From Flagellimonas hadalis (GTDB lineage Bacteria > Bacteroidota > Bacteroidia > Flavobacteriales > Flavobacteriaceae): 64,000 nt of DNA. The DNA is taken from assembly GCF_007785775.2 (NCBI RefSeq), contig NZ_VNIK02000003.1, forward strand, positions 62,001-126,000. Direction: 5' to 3'. The translations under genes and the position numbers were made by a program. Positions 35,457-44,698 of the stretch are shown piece by piece. The notes beneath the pieces were generated by a model. The model searched no databases and was not told the origin of the DNA. It was given only the letters and a program-made list of their open reading frames with translations. Numbering within the stretch: the stretch's first letter is position 1; each line of letters starts with the position of its first letter.

Positions 35457-36281
35457 ATGAAACAGTACCACGACCTCCTCAAACACGTATTGGAACACGG
35501 CAACCAGAAAGGGGACCGCACAGGCACAGGAACCTTGAGCGTTTTTGGCTATCAGATGCGATTTGACCTTTCCGAAGGGTTTCCCATGGTGACCACGAAG
35601 AAACTGCACCTAAAATCCATTGTCCACGAACTGTTGTGGTTTTTGAAGGGCGATACGAACATCCAGTACCTTCAGGAGAACGGGGTGCGCATCTGGAACG
35701 AATGGGCCGATGACAACGGCGATCTTGGACCGGTCTATGGCCACCAATGGCGCAACTGGAACAGTGAGGAGATCGACCAGATCAAGGAAGTCATCGAGAC
35801 CTTGAAGCACAACCCGAACAGCCGCCGTATGCTGGTCTCCGCTTGGAACCCCAGCGTATTGCCGGACACTTCGGTGTCGTTTGCGGAAAATGTGGCCAAC
35901 GGAAAGGCCGCCCTTCCTCCCTGCCATGCCTTTTTCCAGTTTTATGTGGCCGATGGCAGACTCTCCTGCCAATTGTACCAGCGCAGTGCGGACATCTTTT
36001 TGGGCGTTCCCTTCAACATTGCCTCCTACGCCTTGTTCACCTTGATGATGGCCCAAGTATGCGGTTACCAGCCCGGGGAGTTCATCCACACCTTTGGTGA
36101 TGCGCACATCTACAACAACCACATGGAGCAGGTGGAGCTGCAATTGAGCCGTGACCCCCGCCCCTTGCCCACCATAAAACTGAACCCCGAAGTAAAGGAC
36201 ATCTTTGCCTTTACCTTTGATGATTTTGAGCTCTTGAACTACGACCCACACCCGCATATTAAGGGGGTTGTGGCGGTGTGA
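35457..36281 (+). CDS. thyA: Thymidylate synthase
   Basis: A 274-residue enzyme methylating dUMP with methylenetetrahydrofolate. Seen: [27 protein letters not shown], the catalytic cysteine in [10 protein letters not shown] (Cys156), [19 protein letters not shown] and [12 protein letters not shown]. The dihydrofolate it releases would be recycled by folA, encoded 8 kb downstream on the same strand. Confidence 0.98.
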   Translation: MKQYHDLLKHVLEHGNQKGDRTGTGTLSVFGYQMRFDLSEGFPMVTTKKLHLKSIVHELLWFLKGDTNIQYLQENGVRIWNEWADDNGDLGPVYGHQWRNWNSEEIDQIKEVIETLKHNPNSRRMLVSAWNPSVLPDTSVSFAENVANGKAALPPCHAFFQFYVADGRLSCQLYQRSADIFLGVPFNIASYALFTLMMAQVCGYQPGEFIHTFGDAHIYNNHMEQVELQLSRDPRPLPTIKLNPEVKDIFAFTFDDFELLNYDPHPHIKGVVAV

Positions 36282-36363
36282 TTCGTTTTTCTGCTATTTT
36301 AGGAGCTATAGATGTGTCTATTTTACAGGACACATACACATGCCATTTGAAATAAGCTCTAAT

Positions 36364-37236
36364 ATGAAAAGATTTCCCACAATCATATTGATTTTAGCCT
36401 TTTGCAAAATCGGATATTGCCAAAGCAAACAGGTTGTAGGCGAAGTAAGGAACTTTGAAAGCAATGAACCTTTGCCCTATGTCAATGTCGGGATTGCCAA
36501 TAAAACGGTCGGAACAGTTTCCAATGAAAATGGATTTTTCAAACTTGACTTAAATGAAAGGACCTCTCCAAGAGACACTGTCATTTTCTCATACATAGGT
36601 TTTAAAACTGAAAAATACTTGGTCTCGGATTTGAGCAATCAAAAGAGGGCAATTTTATTGCACCCACAGAATACAGCATTGGACGAAGTAATAGTGACTT
36701 CAAAAAAAATAGAACTGAAACACAGAAAGATAGGAAGAACATCCAAAGGCCTTGGATTGATGCATTCAAATTTCTACTCTTACCACGAAAAAGATATCGA
36801 TGATCGTTTGAGCAAAGAAAGAGGAATGAAGTTTAAGATCAGAAAAAACTGCCACATCCAGGATTTGAATTTCAACATTACCTCGAATGACTTCAAATCC
36901 CTGAAATTCAGGGTAAATTTCTACAAGATTGAAAATGGGTTTCCAACAGAATTGGTAGTGGAAAAAAATATTGTTTTTGAAATCAAGGACAATTTCTTAG
37001 GATGGTTCAAAGTAGATTTGGAACCTTACAGTATCTATCTCAAAGAAGAAGTTGGAGAAATTGCTGTAACCATACAATGGGTCGAAAGTGAAAAAGCAGA
37101 TACAAAAAGTAAGTACTTTGCCATTTCAACTGCCAGTTCGCCGACCCATACGGCTTATTTTAGGGAAAAAGCCATGGACAGTTGGACCAAAGGAGGGCAA
37201 AGTTTAAGTTTCTATCTAAATGCATTGTGTGAATAA
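36364..37236 (+). CDS. Exported CarboxypepD_reg-like domain protein
   Basis: A 290-residue protein: signal peptide (MKRFPTIILILAFCKIGYCQ), a carboxypeptidase-regulatory-like beta-sandwich (residues 22-110; VGEVRNFESNEPLPYVNVGI), then a region of about 180 residues without recognisable domain. It is distinctly AT-rich compared with thyA upstream. The start at 36364 is the first one giving a proper signal peptide. Such proteins are common, poorly characterised envelope components of Bacteroidota; function unknown. Confidence 0.75.
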   Translation: MKRFPTIILILAFCKIGYCQSKQVVGEVRNFESNEPLPYVNVGIANKTVGTVSNENGFFKLDLNERTSPRDTVIFSYIGFKTEKYLVSDLSNQKRAILLHPQNTALDEVIVTSKKIELKHRKIGRTSKGLGLMHSNFYSYHEKDIDDRLSKERGMKFKIRKNCHIQDLNFNITSNDFKSLKFRVNFYKIENGFPTELVVEKNIVFEIKDNFLGWFKVDLEPYSIYLKEEVGEIAVTIQWVESEKADTKSKYFAISTASSPTHTAYFREKAMDSWTKGGQSLSFYLNALCE

Positions 37237-37273
37237 AAGACTATTATAAAAACTATCCTTGCTACCACAAGCC

Positions 37274-37480
37274 TCATGGCCCGTCCCTAATACACCCCTT
37301 CAAAACCTTATTGATTCCCCGCAAGGCCACTGCCACATTTTGGATTTCCCTTTGGGAAAAGGCACCTTCTTCCACATAAAAGAGCATTTCCAAGCCCAAA
37401 TCCAACACATCGGCCAGTTCCGCAGGAGAAGCGTAGGCATCTTCAAACAAGTCCAAAAATATTCTCTCGCTTTTGATCAT
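37274..37480 (-). CDS. Small hypothetical protein
   Basis: A 68-residue frame on the minus strand (starts MIKSERIFLDLFEDAYAS) with a predicted mostly helical, acidic N-terminal half. It occupies the only gap on this strand between two plus-strand genes. Codon use looks genuine, with no long competing plus-strand gene, but no family is recognised. Confidence 0.45.
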   Translation of the reverse strand: MIKSERIFLDLFEDAYASPAELADVLDLGLEMLFYVEEGAFSQREIQNVAVALRGINKVLKGCIRDGP

Positions 37481-37729
37481 GGTTCAAATGTAATCAACTG
37501 ATTGGGGTTAAGCGTCATAACAGATCATGACCTTAAAATCAATTGAATTGTATTGGAAAATAATTTCCCCCGCTAGCACAAGCCTTTTACCTCCTGCAAA
37601 TCCCAAGACTCCAGAATCTCTACCCCAAGACACCACCCTACTCAAAAAATCAGTACCTTCCCTTTTACAATCCCATCGCTACGAGACGGTTAGCTGTGAT
37701 TGTATTCAAAAAACACCAACCTCCATTTT

Positions 37730-39469
37730 ATGACACGAAAACATCTTTTGGCCTGCGCCTTTCTGATCAGCTCGTTTTCCCTGTTCGCACAAACCTACAT
37801 CACCCATGTGACCGTGGCCGATGTGGAAAAACAACGATTGCTGCCCGATCAGACCGTGGTGATCACCGATGGCCTCATCTCCAACATCAAAAAAAGTAGC
37901 AGCATCAAAATCCCACAAAATGCGACCGTAATCGACGGACGGGGCAAGTTCCTTTTTCCCGGCCTTGTGGACGCCCATATCCATTTCTCCCAAAATGGGG
38001 GACTGTACACCCGCCCGGATGCCATCGACCTGAGAAAATATATGGACTACAACGACGAAATTGCGCTTGCAAAATCCGACATGGAAACCAAATTGAAGCG
38101 ATACCTCCAAAACGGGATCACCACGGTGGTGGATGTGGGCTCTACGTTCAACCTGCTCGACGCAAGAAATGATTTCAAGGATAATCCCACTACGGCCCAA
38201 ATTTTCATGACGGGGCCCCTATTGACCACCTATGAGCCGGCAGCTTTGGCTAACCTTGGAAACGATGGGGTTTTTACCTTGACAAAGACCATTGAAGAGG
38301 GCGTCAAGGGCGTCCAACAACAATTGCCCCACCAACCGGACTTTATCAAAATATGGTACATCGCCGGGGCGGACGGATTGGGCGTGGAGGAAAGTGCACG
38401 CAAAAACCTGCCCATTGTGAAAGCAATCATTGAGGAAGCCCACAAGCACCGTTTGAAGGTGGCAGTCCATGCCACGGAACGGATCACTGCACAATTGGCC
38501 GTGGAAAATGGCGCCGATTTCTTGGTCCATAGTGTGGATGACGAGGTGATAACGGACAATTTTGTGGCTTTGTTGAAGAAAAACAATGTGGCCCTCTGCC
38601 CTACACTGGTCGTGCCAAGTGGGTACATGGACACCTTTAGCCAAAAACTGGAGCTTGGCACCCACGACCTCCAAAAAGCCGACCCCTACCAATTGGGAAC
38701 GCTGCTGGACCTGAAACACTTGCCCGAGCCCTCGCTTATCGAGAATTATAAAAAGTATGCAAACGACCCGAAGAACGTTGCCAAACTCAAAAAGAGCGAT
38801 TCCATTTCCAGGGTCAATCTGAAAAAATTGTGTGATGCGGGCGTTTTGATCGTAACCGGAACGGATGCCGGAAATATTGGCACCCTGCATACTTCGTCCT
38901 ACCTTCCCGAATTGAAGGCCATGCAGCAGAGCGGTATGAGCAACTGGGACATCATTCAGGCCTCCACTGTAAACGGAGCAAAGCTCTTCGGCAAGGAAAA
39001 TGAGTTTGGAACAGTGACTACGGGAAAAAAGGCAAATCTTTTGCTCTTGGATGCGAACCCCATTGAAGACCTCGAAAATATCACCCAAATACATACGGTC
39101 TTCAACCAAGGAGAGGCTTTCAATCCCAACGAAGTTTTGCAAGATTCCCCGACCGATCTGGCGCAACGACAACTGAACGCCTATAACCTAAGAAACATTG
39201 AAGCCTTTTTGGAACCCTATGCCGAGGATGTGGAAGTATATGCCTTTCCAAACCAACTGCTCTATAAAGGAAAAGAAACGATGAGAGGACAGTATGCCCA
39301 AATGTTTGAAAACACGCCAGACCTGCATTGTGAACTCAGGGAGCGAATTGTTCAGGGCAATGTGGTGATCGATAAAGAGCGGGTTCAATTTGGCCCGGAA
39401 ACCGTAGAGGCGGTCGCCATGTACCACGTTGAAAACGGTAAAATCAAAAAAGTGTATTTTATTCAATAA
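37730..39469 (+). CDS. Secreted amidohydrolase with C-terminal SnoaL-like domain
   Basis: A 579-residue exported protein. After a signal peptide (ending LFAQ) comes a metal-dependent amidohydrolase: LFPGLVDAHIHFS carries the first two metal His, VAVHATERI and LVHSVDDEV later ligands, and VTGTDAGN the catalytic Asp, up to about residue 460. The last ~105 residues (LNAYNLRNIEAFLEPYAEDV to the end) look like an NTF2/SnoaL-type cone domain. The substrate is unknown; related imidazolonepropionase- and prolidase-like enzymes act on cyclic amides or X-Pro peptides. The following Dabb lipoprotein starts 13 bp downstream. Confidence 0.87.
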   Translation: MTRKHLLACAFLISSFSLFAQTYITHVTVADVEKQRLLPDQTVVITDGLISNIKKSSSIKIPQNATVIDGRGKFLFPGLVDAHIHFSQNGGLYTRPDAIDLRKYMDYNDEIALAKSDMETKLKRYLQNGITTVVDVGSTFNLLDARNDFKDNPTTAQIFMTGPLLTTYEPAALANLGNDGVFTLTKTIEEGVKGVQQQLPHQPDFIKIWYIAGADGLGVEESARKNLPIVKAIIEEAHKHRLKVAVHATERITAQLAVENGADFLVHSVDDEVITDNFVALLKKNNVALCPTLVVPSGYMDTFSQKLELGTHDLQKADPYQLGTLLDLKHLPEPSLIENYKKYANDPKNVAKLKKSDSISRVNLKKLCDAGVLIVTGTDAGNIGTLHTSSYLPELKAMQQSGMSNWDIIQASTVNGAKLFGKENEFGTVTTGKKANLLLLDANPIEDLENITQIHTVFNQGEAFNPNEVLQDSPTDLAQRQLNAYNLRNIEAFLEPYAEDVEVYAFPNQLLYKGKETMRGQYAQMFENTPDLHCELRERIVQGNVVIDKERVQFGPETVEAVAMYHVENGKIKKVYFIQ

Positions 39470-39482
39470 GAAAACAAAGCAA

Positions 39483-39908
39483 ATGAAAACCATCTCCATC
39501 ACACTTTTTGCCGCCCTATTATTTGCCAGTTGTGGCGAGCAACCCAAAAAAGAAACCGCCGAAAAACCGGAAGAGACCGTGAAAAAAACCGAAGAAACCG
39601 CCACCCGTAAGTTGCGCCATGTGGTGCTGTTCAAATTTAAGGAGACCTCCACCGCCGATGATATTGAGCAGGTAAAACAGGCCTTTGATGCCCTACCCTC
39701 AAAAATTCCGCTCATCAAGGGGTATGAATGGGGACTGAACAACAGTCCGGAAAACCTGAACAAGGGTTTTACCCATTGCTTTTTCCTCACGTTCCACAGT
39801 GAGGCCGACCGCGATGCCTATCTCCCCCATCCCGAGCATAAGGTTTTTGGGGAGATTGCTGGTCCGCACATCGATGATGTCCTTGTGGTGGATTACTGGA
39901 CCGAATAA
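39483..39908 (+). CDS. Dabb-domain lipoprotein
   Basis: A 141-residue lipoprotein: signal peptide with lipobox (LFASC, Cys17), a Lys/Glu-rich linker, then a stress-responsive A/B-barrel (Dabb) domain, with RHVVLFKFKETST at its first strand and AYLPHPEHKVF. Dabb domains dimerise as ferredoxin-like barrels; the function is generally unknown. Spacing of 13 bp from the amidohydrolase suggests cotranscription. Confidence 0.87.
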   Translation: MKTISITLFAALLFASCGEQPKKETAEKPEETVKKTEETATRKLRHVVLFKFKETSTADDIEQVKQAFDALPSKIPLIKGYEWGLNNSPENLNKGFTHCFFLTFHSEADRDAYLPHPEHKVFGEIAGPHIDDVLVVDYWTE

Positions 39909-40010
39909 ATTGTGGGGCAGATTTGATTTTGGGCAATTTTTCAAACTGTCAATGACCCAATGGCGGTTGTGCTTTGTGGCAAAAAGCCATATCTTTTCAA
40001 AAAAAGATAC

Positions 40011-41477
40011 ATGAGCAAGCCGCAAGCTTTTATTTGGGCAATTTTTGTTGTCCTCATCCTTGGAAATTGCAAGCGACAAGAGGAAAAATCAGAAACAACC
40101 AATACCCCAAAGTCGAACATCATTTACATTTTGGCAGATGACCTGGGCTATGGCGACCTTGGCGTGATGGGCCAAACCAGGTTTCCAACCCCGAACATTG
40201 ACCAATTGGCGGCAGATGGCATGCTCTTTACCCAACACTATTCAGGTTCCACGGTCTGCGCACCGTCCCGTTCCGCACTGCTGACAGGCCAACATACCGG
40301 CCACACTTTTATCCGGGGCAACAGGGAGATCCAGCCAGAAGGCCAATACCCTATGGCCGCTTCCGTGACAACGATTGCCGAACTTTTAAAATCGGCAGGA
40401 TATGTCACAGGGGCCTTTGGAAAATGGGGCTTGGGCTATCCGGCTTCCGAAGGCGACCCCAACAACCAAGGTTTTGATGAATTCTATGGCTACAATTGCC
40501 AACGGATGGGCCATAATTACTACCCCTACCACTTATGGGAAAACCAGACCAAAGTGACTTTGGACGGTAATGTCGGCACCCAGACCCAGACCTATGCACC
40601 CGATTTGATCCATGAAAAATCGTTGGAATTTATCGAAAAGCACAAGGACACTACTTTCTTTATGTACTATCCGTCCATCATTCCACATGCCGAACTTGCC
40701 GCCCCAGAGGAATACATATCAAAATTTAGGGGAAAACTGGAACCCGAAAAAAGTTATGAGGGAATAGATAAGGGAGCGGATTACAAAAAGGGTGGCTACG
40801 GTTCCCAAGAGGAGACCCATGCGGCTTTTGCGGCCATGGTGCATTTATTGGACCGGCAAGTGGGCGAGATCAGAAAAAAAGTGGAAGAACTGGGCATTAC
40901 GGAGAACACCCTCATCATCTTTACTTCGGATAACGGACCCCACCAAGAAGGCGGCGCAGACCCTGATTATTTTAACAGCAATGCAGGGCTTCGAGGACAT
41001 AAGCGCGACCTGTACGAGGGTGGCATACGCGTGCCCATGATTGCCTATTGGCCCCAAAAGATACGTGCAAATTCCACTTCCGACCATGTTTCGGTCTTTT
41101 GGGATTTCCTGCCCACAGCTTGCGACATTGCACAGATTGATATTCCGAAGGGCATCGACGGTATCTCCTACTTACCGGAACTATTGGGCGGAGACCAGAA
41201 AAAGCACGACCATCTGTATTGGGAGTTTTTGGAGCAGGGAGGAAAACAAGCGGTTCGGTTCGGGGATTGGAAAGGTGTACGCCTAAACATGGACAACGAC
41301 CCAGAGGCCGCCATCGAGCTCTATGATCTGAACAATGATTTGGGGGAACAGTACAATGTTGCCTCTGAGCACCCAGAAATAGTGGCGCAAATAGCCACTA
41401 TCATGGCACAGGAACATTCTCGTTCGCAGGAATTTAGCTTTGGGTACGAAAAGGACCAAGAAACGAACAATCCTTGA
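40011..41477 (+). CDS. Arylsulfatase-like sulfatase, lipoprotein
   Basis: A 488-residue exported sulfatase. N-terminal signal with lipobox (ILGNC), metal-binding ADDLGYGDLG, the formylglycine site CAPSRSALLTG (Cys-type, matured by FGE or anSME), GKWGLGYP, and the distal TSDNGPHQEGG. It would hydrolyse sulfate esters, perhaps of marine polysaccharides. No maturase or carbohydrate-uptake (SusCD) genes lie nearby. The start at 40011 gives the signal peptide; an earlier in-frame ATG would bury it. Confidence 0.93.
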   Translation: MSKPQAFIWAIFVVLILGNCKRQEEKSETTNTPKSNIIYILADDLGYGDLGVMGQTRFPTPNIDQLAADGMLFTQHYSGSTVCAPSRSALLTGQHTGHTFIRGNREIQPEGQYPMAASVTTIAELLKSAGYVTGAFGKWGLGYPASEGDPNNQGFDEFYGYNCQRMGHNYYPYHLWENQTKVTLDGNVGTQTQTYAPDLIHEKSLEFIEKHKDTTFFMYYPSIIPHAELAAPEEYISKFRGKLEPEKSYEGIDKGADYKKGGYGSQEETHAAFAAMVHLLDRQVGEIRKKVEELGITENTLIIFTSDNGPHQEGGADPDYFNSNAGLRGHKRDLYEGGIRVPMIAYWPQKIRANSTSDHVSVFWDFLPTACDIAQIDIPKGIDGISYLPELLGGDQKKHDHLYWEFLEQGGKQAVRFGDWKGVRLNMDNDPEAAIELYDLNNDLGEQYNVASEHPEIVAQIATIMAQEHSRSQEFSFGYEKDQETNNP

Positions 41478-41509
41478 TCTTTGACCTATCATTCTATTTA
41501 AATCTAGGC

Positions 41510-41806
41510 ATGAACCGATTTGAACTGTACCAAAAGATCAAAGAAATACAATCGGCCCCCATTAGGGAAATGGCCTATTATCTGGCAGATGAAAAGCGGA
41601 TTGCCATCACCTCATTCGGGCTGGCCTGGTCCAAAGCAACCGCGCCTTGGATCTATTTTGATACGGTCTTGGATCTGGAGGGGTTACGATCCCAATTTGG
41701 ATTGGGCGAAAATATGGAAGTCCATGAGAACCTGGACCCCAAATCCGGACTTGAAAGAGGTTTTGTGGACCGAACGACCGGAGAAGGTCTGATGGGCAAA
41801 ATTTGA
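41510..41806 (+). CDS. Hypothetical protein
   Basis: A 98-residue protein (MNRFELYQKIKEIQ...) with mixed helix and strand and no signal peptide or recognised family. It follows the sulfatase by 32 bp and is closed by a terminator, so it is probably the last gene of that transcript. The reading frame has normal composition. Confidence 0.65.
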   Translation: MNRFELYQKIKEIQSAPIREMAYYLADEKRIAITSFGLAWSKATAPWIYFDTVLDLEGLRSQFGLGENMEVHENLDPKSGLERGFVDRTTGEGLMGKI

Positions 41807-41825
41807 CAGCAGAAATTCCCTGATA

Positions 41826-41868
41826 AAAAAGACCGCCATCAGTCTTGGGGAATCCTGATGGCGGCTTT
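41826..41868. terminator. Bidirectional terminator between convergent genes
   Basis: CCGCCATCAG/CTGATGGCGG stem with a ~12-nt loop, A-rich on the left and T-rich on the right. Confidence 0.8.
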
Positions 41869-41872
41869 GATT

Positions 41873-42169
41873 TTATACTTCCAAAACGGCGTTTTCGGTG
41901 CCGGCATACTCGTTCCATTGGAAACGGTCAGCCTCCTCGTCGTTGGTAAAGTTGCCATCTATCAAATATCTGAACTCGTAGCTGTTCTCCATCGGAAGTT
42001 CAAAGGTCCCTTTAAAGGTCCCGTTCTTCAACTTCTTCAGTTCGCTCGCAGTGGGATTCCAATTGTTGAAATCGCCGACAACGGCAACGGTCTCTGCCTC
42101 ATCTGCGGGAACGGTAAAGGTCACCTTGCAGATAGGCTTGCTTTTTAGGTATTGTTTTTTAATCGCCAT
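41873..42169 (-). CDS. Isoamylase early-set (CBM48-like) domain protein
   Basis: A 98-residue stand-alone glycogen-binding-type beta-sandwich. Seen: KVTFTVPADEAETVAVVGDFNNWNP and YEFRYLIDGNFTNDEEAD, the classic AMPK-beta/isoamylase N-terminal pattern. Such small proteins are frequent in Bacteroidota; a role in sensing alpha-glucan is inferred from the fold only. The start at 42169 (MAIKKQYLK) is preferred over one eleven codons upstream. Confidence 0.92.
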   Translation of the reverse strand: MAIKKQYLKSKPICKVTFTVPADEAETVAVVGDFNNWNPTASELKKLKNGTFKGTFELPMENSYEFRYLIDGNFTNDEEADRFQWNEYAGTENAVLEV

Positions 42170-42310
42170 GGTACCAAATAATTTAATTCCGGTACAAAGC
42201 AATACATAAAACTGCTTACTTACAATTAGTTAGCGCCGATTTATCAAATTGATAAAATGTACCTAACCCTAAGGTTACTTTTGGCAAATTAACTCCTGCT
42301 TTTTTACCAA

Positions 42311-43405
42311 TTATCGCTTTGACATCCAACGCTTTAGAAGTGTTCCAATTACATCAATTTCCTCTTCCGTATTGTAAAAATGGAAACTGAGCCGTATGCC
42401 CCCACCCCGTGGGGAGGCCACGATATTCTCTTCGGTCAACCTGTTGAAGAGCTTTTCATCCCCTTTGATGTTGAAGATGGTGCTGTGCTGTTTTCTTTGG
42501 GCAATATGGGGCTCCAAGAGGTCCAGTTCCGAAAAGGTCTGCATTGCTTTTGTGGAAAGTTTTTGCAGTTGCGCCTGTACATTTTCCAGACCGATATCCT
42601 CCAAAAAATGGAGCGCAAATTCCAGGCTGCCAAAGTTGAGGGAATCCAAATGCCCCGGCTCCAAAAATTTGCAGAACGAAATGTTGTTACGCTGGGAAAG
42701 ATCGTTGTTCACGGAACCATTGCCAATGCCTTTCAGGTCAAATTGGTCCTTCACCCCGTCCTTTACCAGGAAAAACCCGTTGCCATAGCCCGCCAAGAGC
42801 CATTTGTAGGCACTGGTCCCCAAAATGTCGATACCGGAAGCTTCAAAATCAAACTCTTCCACACCACAATATTGGGTACCATCGGCAATGATCATCACAT
42901 TGGGAAAATCCTTTTTCAGCTCCTTTAAAAAATCAAGATCGATACGGACACCATTTACCCATTGCACCAAGCTCAGGGCCAGCACATCAATCTTTCCCGA
43001 TTTGACCTTTTCGCGGATATTATCTTCCATGCCCGCATCGATATCCACATATACCCTTTTAAAATTCCGGGTCTCGAAGGGCCAGTTCACGGATGGATAA
43101 TCACTTTGGAGCAACAGCACCGTTTTGTCCTTGGGCAGGCCCTCAAGTAAAAGGTTCAACCCCAGACTGAAGTTGGGCACGAGGGCCACATTTTCCGGAC
43201 TGCAGTGAAAGAACTTACCGACCACTTTTTTGATCTCGGGCATATGGGCAAACCCCTTGTTCTTCATTTTACTCCCACCGATCAGGAAGTCCAGGTCGTG
43301 TCCTTGGCGCCATTCCATCAAATCTTCGCTCAACAGGCCTGCTGAGGCAGTATTGGCATAGATACATTGTTTGAGTACGGGGAATTTTTTTCTGAGGTTC
43401 TGCAT
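42311..43405 (-). CDS. Class-V aminotransferase-like PLP enzyme
   Basis: A 364-residue PLP-dependent enzyme of the cysteine-desulfurase/isopenicillin-epimerase group. Seen: YANTASAGLLS, ADGTQYCGVEEFD (PLP-binding Asp), and the lysine in TSAYKWLLAGYGNGFFLV. It lacks an obvious catalytic desulfurase cysteine loop, so an aminotransferase or epimerase activity is more likely. The ATG at 43405 is preferred to one 11 codons upstream. The substrate is not deducible. Confidence 0.85.
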   Translation of the reverse strand: MQNLRKKFPVLKQCIYANTASAGLLSEDLMEWRQGHDLDFLIGGSKMKNKGFAHMPEIKKVVGKFFHCSPENVALVPNFSLGLNLLLEGLPKDKTVLLLQSDYPSVNWPFETRNFKRVYVDIDAGMEDNIREKVKSGKIDVLALSLVQWVNGVRIDLDFLKELKKDFPNVMIIADGTQYCGVEEFDFEASGIDILGTSAYKWLLAGYGNGFFLVKDGVKDQFDLKGIGNGSVNNDLSQRNNISFCKFLEPGHLDSLNFGSLEFALHFLEDIGLENVQAQLQKLSTKAMQTFSELDLLEPHIAQRKQHSTIFNIKGDEKLFNRLTEENIVASPRGGGIRLSFHFYNTEEEIDVIGTLLKRWMSKR

Positions 43406-43502
43406 TGCTACTGTTTTGGGTACAATTCCTTTATTCATTTATTTATTATATAAACTGTACCAGTTGTCATGGTAAGTCGCATCAATGTTGGTTTTTGTCC
43501 TC

Positions 43503-43546
43503 TTGAGCGCAGTCGAAAGGCGGACGAAACATCTCGACTGCGCTCG
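43503..43546. repeat. REP-like palindromic repeat
   Basis: GAGCGCAGTCGA (43505-43516) pairs perfectly with TCGACTGCGCTC (43533-43544) across a 16-nt loop; two more outer pairs extend it to 14 bp. The TTGAGCGCAGTCGA unit is typical of dispersed palindromes in flavobacterial genomes. It lies in the promoter gap between two divergent genes. Confidence 0.7.
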
Positions 43547-43624
43547 ATGTGACATCCGAATAGACCACTGGCACAATTAGACGATACAATTTCCTTTATA
43601 TTTGTTGTTAAAGATAGCCATTCC

Positions 43625-44017
43625 ATGTTGTCATTCGGAAAAAAGAAGAAACCTGAAATAGATCTGGAACAGCACGAACTTTTGGAGAATGCCCACAAGC
43701 GCATCAAACAAAAGAAACGGCTGTTTTCCCACTTTGTGATCTTTGTGATCGGCAGCGTTTTTTTGGTGTTGATCAATAAAATCTTAAAGTATGGGGAGAC
43801 CTATGATTGGTTCGTATGGGCCATTCTTGTTTGGGCATTCCTTTTCGTCATCCATGCCGTCAATGTATTTGTGACCCACAGGTTCATGGGCCAAGACTGG
43901 GAGCGCGCGCAACGGGAAAAACTGGTGGCATTGCAAAAGAAGCGTATCGCCGAGATCCAAAAGGAAATTGAGACTGATTTCCCCCTTTCCAGCATCAATA
44001 AAAAAAAAGATCAATGA
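43625..44017 (+). CDS. 2TM-domain membrane protein
   Basis: A 130-residue protein with two membrane helices (HFVIFVIGSVFLVLINKIL and WFVWAILVWAFLFVIHAVNVF) and the GQDWERAQREKL motif after the second, the 2TM family pattern (sometimes fused to LytTR regulators). The function is unknown. Its stop overlaps the folA start (ATGA), so the two are translationally coupled. Confidence 0.9.
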   Translation: MLSFGKKKKPEIDLEQHELLENAHKRIKQKKRLFSHFVIFVIGSVFLVLINKILKYGETYDWFVWAILVWAFLFVIHAVNVFVTHRFMGQDWERAQREKLVALQKKRIAEIQKEIETDFPLSSINKKKDQ

Positions 44018-44511
44018 AGCGATTGATCATCATTGCCGCTGCTGCGGAGAACAACGCTTTGGGCAAGGACAACGACTTGGTGTGGCACCTTCCGGACGAT
44101 TTTAAGCGGTTCAAGGCCCTGACCACTGGACATCAAATCATCATGGGCAGGAAAACGGTGGAAAGTTTTCCTAAACCGCTTCCCAATCGTGAGCATATCG
44201 TAATCACCCGAGACCCTGATTATAGTCCTAAGTTCCCTTGTACGGTGGTACACTCCCTGGAAGAAGCCATTGGATTGGTCAATGAGGGGGAAACGGCGTT
44301 CATCATTGGTGGGGGCGAGATCTACAAACAGTCCATGCGGTTGGCCACGGACATGGAACTGACCCGGGTGCACGGTATTTTTGAGGCCGATACTTTTTTT
44401 CCAAAGATTGATGAAAGCCAATGGGAACTGGTGAACGAGGAACATCATCCAAAGGATGACAGGCACAAATATGCCTTTACCTATCTTACCTATCGAAGAA
44501 AAGGAACATAG
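44014..44511 (+). CDS. folA: Dihydrofolate reductase
   Basis: A 165-residue enzyme regenerating tetrahydrofolate, needed after thymidylate synthase (thyA at 35.5 kb). Seen: AENNALGKDNDLVWHLPDDF with the substrate Asp, IIMGRKTVESFPKPLP, and VHSLEEAIGLV...FIIGGGEIYK. Its ATG overlaps the stop of the 2TM gene by 4 nt. Confidence 0.97.
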   Translation: MKRLIIIAAAAENNALGKDNDLVWHLPDDFKRFKALTTGHQIIMGRKTVESFPKPLPNREHIVITRDPDYSPKFPCTVVHSLEEAIGLVNEGETAFIIGGGEIYKQSMRLATDMELTRVHGIFEADTFFPKIDESQWELVNEEHHPKDDRHKYAFTYLTYRRKGT

Positions 44512-44698
44512 GCAATAATATCAGGTTAGGAGTTAAGAGTTCTGAGTTAGGGGTTTCAAGTTTATGACCTTTTTGGCACACTCGCCTGCGTGGGCGGGAA
44601 TTGCACGAATACACTTGGATTTGATGTTTGAACTTGAGCTTGATGTTTTTGTCAAGTCGGAATCCTGTTTATCAATTTCTTGCCTAACTTTTCAATAA
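44512..44698. other. Intergenic region without a gene
   Basis: The 187 bp between the convergent folA and murI genes hold degenerate direct repeats (GTTAGGAGTTAAG, GAGTTAGGGGT) and a short GC hairpin (TCGCCTGCGTGGGCGGGA, about 44583-44602). No reading frame or RNA gene was recognised. Confidence 0.5.

Noticed and set aside
38219-39172. Minus-strand frame of 317 codons opposite the amidohydrolase
   Set aside because: The amidohydrolase has all metal ligands in the other frame; the antisense frame lacks domains.
43501-43560. Possible CRISPR repeat or tRNA-like structure
   Set aside because: Only one copy of the palindrome exists in the window, with no spacers; no cloverleaf can be drawn.
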